This document shows, piece after piece, positions 57,848 through 64,000 of a stretch of 64,000 nt of DNA. Made by a program: the position numbers and the translations under genes. Origin of the DNA: Gnetum montanum (Eukaryota; Streptophyta; Gnetopsida; Gnetales; Gnetaceae). How positions within the stretch are numbered: the stretch's first letter is position 1; the number at the start of each line of letters is the position of its first letter. The DNA lies in NCBI GenBank assembly GCA_015680685.1, contig MNCI01007655.1, positions 139,292 to 203,291 of the forward strand, written 5' to 3'. The notes beneath the pieces were generated by a model. The model had not been told where the DNA came from. It made no database searches and was given only the letters and a program-made list of their open reading frames with translations.

Positions 57848-58831
57848 TGATGAGACCTAATATGTCAGGTAGTTGAGTCATGGAGATATGATGAAGCATC
57901 ATTTTGTGAAGTGTATTAGTCAAATAAGAAATTGTAGATGCTACGTCATAGATGCTACATCACATTTGTATTATAACATCTCCATCAATGCATCTCAGTT
58001 GGCTGCTACATCATAGATGCTATATCATATTACTATATCGTAGATGCTATATCACATCTGCTATAACTTAGCTGCATTGACACATCCTCATCAACACATC
58101 CTTATAGATGCATTCCCATCAACATAGCTGATGTATTTACACATTCTTGTTGATGTAATCTTACCAAGAAATTAGCAAGTGCCCGCAGTGTGAATTTTAG
58201 TCAATTGTATGAAGTCTTATTCAAGTGGCATTGTACCTAGACATACTCCATGAATAGTAATAAGATCAAGATTAATTCATATTCATTGTAGCACTTTGAA
58301 TTAGAATAGATTTACTTTTAATGTAATTTACTTTTGATGTACATAGTTAATATTTACATTTTCATGCTATTAATCAATTGGTAGAATGAACATGATCATT
58401 TTTGAATGTAAACATGTATTCGCTTGGTAACCCTAGTAGCATTATTGCTTGGTTTTCCTAGTAGCATAACACTTTGTAATTCCAATAGTGGGTATGTGAG
58501 TTCAGGATGTGTACGGCAAGCTAGGAATAGACACTCATTATCCTTAGAATAGTTTAAAATTTAATTTTATTGTTAATGGGATTAAATAATTAATTTTTAT
58601 ATTATTATTAATTTATTTTAAGGCCCCAACAATAACAATAATCATATGGCTCATTTTGAACTAAACCATACATGACAAAACTACCATTAGTCGAAGTGGT
58701 AAGGCAGTGACCTACAATCAACATTTAACAATCTAGATGCCATACTTGTCCCATCCATAGAATTTGACTAGATCACGTGTACACACTTATGATTCATATG
58801 GTTAGGTGTAGGCAATACCCATTGCTCGTCA
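57848..58831 (+). repeat. LTR11 (3' LTR of K), U3 without GATATC array
   Basis: 984 bp, TGATGAGACC...GCTCGTCA. The U3 (57,930-58,150) has repeated (T)AGATGCTA(C/T)ATCA(C/T) units instead of GATATC palindromes. The R-U5 part (CAAGTGCCCGCAGTG, GGTTAGGTGTAGGC) is of the common family type. Related to LTR1. Confidence 0.75.
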
Positions 58832-58837
58832 ACTAGA

Positions 58838-59114
58838 AATTAAAGAAATAACCATCCATCAAATTATTCACTTGTGAAGTAGAATTTATTGTCATGTCCA
58901 AAGACCTCCAACACATACTCTAGCTAAATGAACTTCTCTCATACTTAGGATTCTACGTTGATTTTCCTACAAATTTGTATTTTGATAATATAACAACAAT
59001 TCAACTATCCCAAGACTATGTGCATCACCAAAAATCAAAACACATTGACATTAAGTACTATTTTATCAAGCAAAAATTGAAAGAAGGAACCATCAAATCC
59101 ATTCACATTAGTTC
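58838..59114 (+). pseudogene. Ty1/Copia RNase H fragment
   Basis: After two stops the frame reads CEVEFIVMSKDLQ, LNELLSYLGF, LYFDNITTIQL and KHIDIKYYFIKQKLKEG, the C-terminal RNase H of Copia polyproteins (consensus AEY..., DNxSAI, KHIDIxYHFIRE). The DEx residues are partly altered. Bounded on the left by LTR11 and on the right by LTR12, so it is older DNA into which K and L inserted. The only Copia trace recognised in the window. Confidence 0.8.
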
Positions 59115-59706
59115 TGATGGGACGCAATATTGCATGGGCCACGATATCGCGTATGTGATATCCCGTCCGTACGCGATATCGCAATGCATCGCCAAATCTA
59201 TAAATAAGAGGAGGCTCTCCCTTGTTTCGAAGTTTAGGCCTAGACTGTAGCAAAACTTTGGCAGTTTTACCTCTCCAAAGAAAGAATAATTTCCATGTGC
59301 CCACAGTAGGAGCTCCAAAGTGAACGGATCTTTATTCGAGCAAATATTGTACCTGAACACAAGTTTGTGTATGGAAATAAAAACAAACTTCTTGGATAAA
59401 CCTTGTAATGCATGGACTAAGCTAGATAGGACTTTATTTATTATTATTTATTGTTAATGTTTAAATGCTTTATTAGTTCATTAAATCTCTGTCAACCATT
59501 CTCTCCTAGTTAAGTGCATTCAGTACGACCGCTTCGAGCACNCCATACAACCATGAAAAATACAAGCAAGTCTAGTAAGACAACAAATGATTAACCTTAA
59601 GTGTTCCATGAGGCGTGTAGGCACTTAGTCTGCGGAGTTCAACCGGATCATGTGTGTAATGCTTGTATTCGTATGGTTGAGTGTAGGCATACCTCGCCAC
59701 TCATCA
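59115..59706 (+). repeat. LTR12 (5' LTR of L), with a collapsed gap
   Basis: TGATGGGACGCAATATTGC...CCACTCATCA. GCGATATC-type palindromes at 59,118-59,185; TATAAATA at 59,199-59,206. Compared with LTR10, about 220 bp (equivalent to 55,476-55,696) are missing exactly at the N at 59,542, so the true LTR should be about 0.81 kb. Minus-strand frames here are not genes. Confidence 0.85.
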
Positions 59707-59707
59707 T

Positions 59708-59725
59708 TGGCGTCGTTGCTGGGGA
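59708..59725 (+). other. Primer-binding site of L
   Basis: TGGCGTCGTTGCTGGGGA, only two transitions from the tRNA-Asp complement; the best preserved in the window. Confidence 0.85.
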
Positions 59726-59849
59726 CTAAGTTGTTTGTGCGCTAAGTAGAACATAGGAAATTATCCACATCATTGGGAGCTTAAAAGAACCCTTAGGGTT
59801 AATTAAAAAAAATTATATAATGGTTAATTAGCACACCGAATAAGACACA

Positions 59850-62170
59850 ATGTCTTCTTCTTCTAACAAAAGCACTTCACCGCCTAGGGATAACACAAGA
59901 GACAGTCGACGACACCAAACACATAACCAAAAACCACCAGTTCCTCAATAGTATCAAGTGGTATATACTCATTCTGATGAGTATATACCTAATTTTACTT
60001 TTATCCTCCATTAGGATGAACAACTACGTTGGAGAGACTTGCAAGGTAACATAGTGTTACCTCCAGATTGAGCAATCCCTAACATGCTTCTTCGTGCTCT
60101 TGCACAGATAACCATGATGGAATTATACGTTGAATACATTCTAGAAGATTATGACATAAGGGATTACCATCCCACAGCAGTGCAACGTCTAAGGGACTCA
60201 AGGCAGGAGAGCCATCATACATTGTTGAAGGGCAAAGAGGTCCCACACGTCCTAAGTGAAATTGGAGATGGTGAACCAGTTATAATAGGTTCTCTATCGA
60301 ATGATGTTTCCCCTCCTAACAATGGTGAGGAGGTGGGGTATCAGAACTTACACTCCACGATTCATAACCCTGGTTTTGATACCCATGCACACCAAGTGTT
60401 CACTAAGGGAACAAAAACACATGACAAGGACGAGCACCTAGATAGTCATCACGATCGGGGTCGTAGCCATCGAAGAGAAGGTAAGAAACATCATCATGAC
60501 GATGGTTCTCCTTCTTCTTCCCCTTCATCACATCATTCACCCTCTCCTTCCACATCATGACGCAGTCAGAAAGAGCACAACGGTGAGGATAAGGGTAAGC
60601 AAAATGAAAGACCTCAACGAGAGAGTCGACAGAGAGGACAAGGGCATTCGAGAGAATCAAGGCATGAAAGAAGGGAAAGTAGGGAACCATGTAGGCATCA
60701 TAGATGTCATGAGAGAGATGATCATGATGAACCCCTACTTGCCACTTGAAGTATGTTAGATATTACGGAGGCTGTGAGAATACCTAAAAGGCATCAAAAA
60801 GATAGCTGGATCAAGAGACTAGATATGAACAATATCCCACGCTTCGAAGGGAGATACAATGCTGATCCGTAGAACCATTTACAAGCATTTCATGATGCCT
60901 GCACCTTGCAAAACATTGAAAATGAGTGGTAGAAGTTAAATTTGTTTCCTAGGACACTCATAAAAGAGGCAGAGAGTTGGTACTAGTCCTTAGAGCCAAA
61001 AACCATTAGGAGGTGGAGTACAATGCTAAAATTGTTTAACGATAAATACCAAATGTACTCCAGAGTGTCCAACTTGCATAAGCAGATCCAAGGATCGAAG
61101 CAGGGTAATCACGAACCCTTGGATGTTGCCATGGGTTAATATTATGCATTGCTACATCATTGCCTGGGCCATGGTTACGCACAACGGGATCAACTTTGCC
61201 ACCTTGTAGATGGGCTAAGACATGAAACTAGGAGAACCCTTGGGACATATGCCCAAGGGAGATTATCTGAACTTAGGTCCCATGAAATTCATCGATTGTT
61301 GGAGCAAGTAGCTAAAGAAGAAGGGAAGCTATGAAAAAGAAAAAGCATGGAAGAATATAACTGCAATCCTTCCCTCCGAAAGAAGGGAGTGAGATTTTGT
61401 GATGAAGAGGATGAGTCACCGCTCGAAGAGTTGGTGAATAGAAAAACCTTGCCACTTCAGAAATTAACAACTGAAGTGGTGTCTAAGGTATATCAAATAC
61501 AGGACTCCTTAGATAGTAGACTTGAACTTGTCCTAAAAATCGTAGAGGAGTCTAAGGAGGAACAAAGTAGTGACCATGATAAGAAAAATTAGAGAGATTC
61601 AGGTCATGCACGTGACAAGGGTAAGGGAAAAATGACTATCGCCGATAAGGTTGTGGATTCTAACACGGACAATGATGGTGGATGTGAAATCTACCAATAT
61701 GACCATCCTAAGGGATGTTGCCCAATAATCTCACATCTACAAGAGTCTAGGATGTATGCACTCAACCCAAGACTTAACAGACGGTAGGAAACCCGAAGGT
61801 TACCTTATCCCCAAGGTAACTCGAGGTAGTTCCACCAACTGTTAATGTATTATCCAAGTGGAACTCTACCACAACCTATTGGGCAACACTAGCAGTGGCA
61901 ACACCCACAGTCATGGGGGATGCCACCGCCTAGACAACAATACCCTTACCGGCAACCAGACCCATATGGCTACTACGTTCAGCAGCCGATTTCTCCAAGT
62001 GACTCTATGGGTCACGCAACCACACAACATCACTACCAAGTTCAGGAGTATTTTAGGACTCCTTCTCCTCCGAGAGACACACCATATGCATACCATCCTC
62101 CGAATCCATCCACCACTCTTACACCAGTAGTTCCAATACCACCTACTCCAACAATGTAAGGGGAACTCCC
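59850..62170 (+). pseudogene. gag of element L, best-preserved copy
   Basis: The ATG at 59,850 begins MSSSSNKSTSPP. Early TAG/TGA codons break it, then 60,084-60,560 is open and enters a long His/Asp/Ser/Arg stretch (HDRGRSHRREGKKHHHDDG, then Ser-Pro runs, then RES/HERRE dipeptides after a frame change). Core: RLDMNNIPRFEG, FHDACTLQNIENEW, RRWSTMLKLFNDKY; then HCLGHGYAQRDQLCHLVDGL (61,149-61,334), DEEDESPLEELVNRKTLPLQ (61,347-61,592) and DHPKGCC. A Pro/Tyr/Gln-rich tail lies at 61,920-62,159. Gag would assemble the particle. Confidence 0.85.
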
Positions 62171-62960
62171 CACTCAACTGTAGCAACGCAATGCTACGAG
62201 AGCCATAAACCTTCAACCCGCTATTGGTTCTAACAACCGTATAAAGAGAAGACCCTTCCTTAGAACCAAAAGCCCAAACAAGCCCTCACAACCACAAGCG
62301 ATTGAGTCTGTGTATGCTTCTCCAACAATTAAGGCTTCGGAGCTCCCTTCAAACCAACAACAAAGCTTAATGCATACGATTATGTTAACACATACCATTA
62401 CTAACTAGATCAAGGTAGGCCACCTTCCCAGGAAACTCTCTGACCTTGGAAGTCCCTTAATCTACCTCCAGGTCACTAGGAATGAACCTCATAAGGCTCT
62501 TCTTGACTCAGGTTCTAGAGTCAACTTAATATCACAAGAAATGTATAAAGCCTGGAGCTTGCCTCCACTCAAGAAGAGCAATATTCAATTAGAGTTGGCT
62601 GACAAGTCCATCACCATTCCCTTGGGATTGGTGGAGGAAATCGTTACCACTGTGTGTGGTTGGTCATACCCAGCTGATTTCCTGGTGATAGAAGTTAACA
62701 GCAATGAAGGGGACTTCCTAATTATAATGGGAAGGGCATGGCTAAGTACAGTAGATGCATGCCTAGGAATCTGTGATCTTTCCTTGGAAATATCTAAGGT
62801 AAACCTTGATGAAAAGATCGAGAAGAAGAAAGTTCCATGCATCACATACAGTGACTCAGAGGGTGATGACATGGAGGAATGCTCAGCATTTCCTACATGT
62901 AACTGGTGTGCACCAGAGGACAACATACAAAGGTGCCTATATGTAGCAACCACAGAATAA
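62171..62960 (+). pseudogene. Aspartic protease of element L
   Basis: After a Lys/Arg-rich linker, LLDSGSRVNLISQEMYKAW keeps the DSG active site (62,515-62,523). The frame 62,541-62,960 then stays open through the flap region, WSYPADFLVIEV, the conserved LIIMGRAWLSTVDACLGICDL and an acidic end with NIQRCLYVATTE. Upstream stops remain (for example in TITN-stop-IKV at about 62,407). It is the least damaged protease here. Confidence 0.8.
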
Positions 62961-64000
62961 GAGAACACCCAGTGGTTGATAGCTGATCAAGAAAGCAGGC
63001 CACCAACATGCATGGAACAAACTGGAGGAACAACTCATGCCCACAACGAAGGCATACATACATTGGAGTATGAGCATCGCCGACTTCCACCCCTTAACCT
63101 GAAAACATCAATTGGGAGAAGTTGGACACTTCTAAAAAATTCAAATAGCGTTCATTATTTAGGATCTCTCCCTTTCCATTCAGTCATGGAGGAGATGTCC
63201 ATCTATGCTAATCATTTGGGGCCCTCAGTTCTTTTAAGTTTTTGTTTTACACGTTTTTGTTTTACAACATCGTTCATACTTTTCCATTTCTTATGTGTGT
63301 TATCCATCTTGTAAGTTTGTCACCCAATAAGTGTTCTTAATGATGATATGAACTATTTTTCTATTGGTTACTAATGTTTGGTTTTAACCTTTAAGTTATG
63401 ATGTTAATACTAAGGTATGGTTCTTTTGATATAGTAGGCAATGAGTTCACTTCATTCATACATCCATAAATTTCTATGGTCTCTCTCGGCTTGGAAATGT
63501 ACAGTCCCTTTCTAAATAAGAACTATTAATGAATCGATGACTGGGCATTTCTCAAACTAAGAAAGGACTCAAGGATTGAAAAGGGTGTGGCTTCAAGGAA
63601 ACTTGATGCATTTGCGTTGGCCATTCTCTTGGGTTCTTGGATGTTTTCATGTTGGATTTTTCCTTTCCATTCCGACATTGCTCCATTATCGGGAAGCTGA
63701 GGTAATAAAAATAACAAAGTCTTTGCATGGTGTGGTTCTCACATATAAACACATAAAAAATAGTGAGAATTCAAAGCACATCCCTTAGACTAAATAATCA
63801 TTTGGGCTACAAGCACTGGTTATGAAACTAAAATAAAAAATTTCCCTCTAACTAAGGTCATTATCACTTCCCATTCTCTCCTCCTTCGTTTCATCGAAAT
63901 GGTGGTGGCTCTTTGGGAAGGAATTCTTGTTACTTCAAGGAGATGGTTTAGCGGAATGCATTAATGCAAAGTCATTGGATGTGGTTTGTTTAAGGCCAGA
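62961..64000 (+). other. Pol deletion scar and 3' region of L (runs off window)
   Basis: A spacer with ESRPPTCMEQT leads to INW.KL..SKKFK codons, equivalent to the region just before RT. At about 63,148 it passes directly to the integrase end (ATTTAGGATCTC, GTCATGGAGGAGATG). All of RT, RNase H and the integrase core, nearly 3 kb in F or G, is missing. From 63,230 on it is T-rich 3' region with GGGCTACAAGCACTGGTTATG at 63,804-63,824. The 3' LTR lies beyond 64,000. Confidence 0.75.

Larger units (their letters stand above)
54645..58831 (+). mobile_element. Element K, truncated Ty3 copy ending in LTR11
   Basis: Starts in the N-terminal pol region (LIIINVK, then KMING near 54,690-54,750), jumps to the integrase-end/3' region (CATGAGTTTAGTCATGGGG at about 54,811), then a long 3' non-coding part. 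It contains the GAAAGGACATGTTACCC block (56,338-56,356) and the TTTTGGGGAGGGCCCAC block (56,836-56,851), then a GTGAGGATA tract and LTR11. Gag is not found. Solo LTR10 interrupts it. RT and integrase core are missing, with a join like that in H. Confidence 0.65.

Noticed and set aside
59035-59360. Minus-strand frames across LTR12
   Set aside because: They run through U3 palindromes and the TATA region of an LTR; no conservation in LTR10.
59708-59725. tRNA-Asp-like sequence as a tRNA gene fragment
   Set aside because: Only 18 bases complementary to a tRNA 3' end, always one base after an LTR; this is a primer-binding site.
60403-60690. Minus-strand frame in L gag
   Set aside because: Antisense shadow of the His/Asp/Arg/Ser-rich gag stretch.

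Overview
This window is plant nuclear DNA. Evidence: an R2R3-type MYB and a PHAX gene with GT-AG introns, an AT-rich background, plant-type Ty3/Gypsy, Ty1/Copia and LINE debris, and retrotransposons nested inside one another. A seed plant with a large, repeat-choked genome fits best, and a gymnosperm is plausible, but the sequence alone does not settle this. Isolated Ns and one 138-base N run show a draft assembly with unresolved joins.

Gene-bearing part (1-9 kb). A MYB gene of the MYB98-like type (423-3278, +) has three exons, but a stop replaces a conserved Trp of repeat R3 and the C-terminal region is frameshifted, so it is called a pseudogene. After a LINE fragment comes an apparently intact five-exon PHAX gene (4618-6973, +), the U snRNA export adaptor. 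Its exon 3/intron 3 border and its 3' flank carry tandem duplications. Nothing else convincingly genic is seen up to 10 kb.

Repeat part (10-64 kb). A LINE remnant (10.0-11.2 kb) is followed by many copies of one Athila/Tat-like Ty3 family. Its LTRs are about 0.8-1.0 kb and run TGATGA...CATCA. The primer-binding site resembles the complement of the tRNA-Asp 3' end. Order is gag, protease, RT/RNase H, integrase, then a long 3' non-coding region. Most LTRs carry an array of GATATC palindromes just upstream of a TATAAATA box. Elements E1 and E2 hold gag only. An inverted block (15,985-19,770) carries integrase, 3' region and a solo LTR. Element F (19.8-25.1 kb) is a decayed gag-pol copy. A minus-strand Gypsy of another family (M, 25.2-30.1 kb) is split by a GC-rich island (25.7-27.4 kb) with a plant-transposon-like ORF and a J-domain-like ORF.

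The centre (30.1-52.9 kb) is a four-level nest that target-site duplications resolve: element H contains a 3-kb TG...CA element I, which contains Gypsy element G, which contains a second 3-kb TG...CA element J inside the integrase gene. J also holds gene-like sequence foreign to the family. To the right lie element K with a solo LTR inside it, a Copia RNase H fragment, and element L, which runs off the window.

All retroelement coding regions are broken. Copies H, K and L each lack the RT-integrase core, and H and K share what looks like the same deletion, suggesting a non-autonomous lineage moved by complete relatives such as G. PHAX is the only gene here that looks functional.
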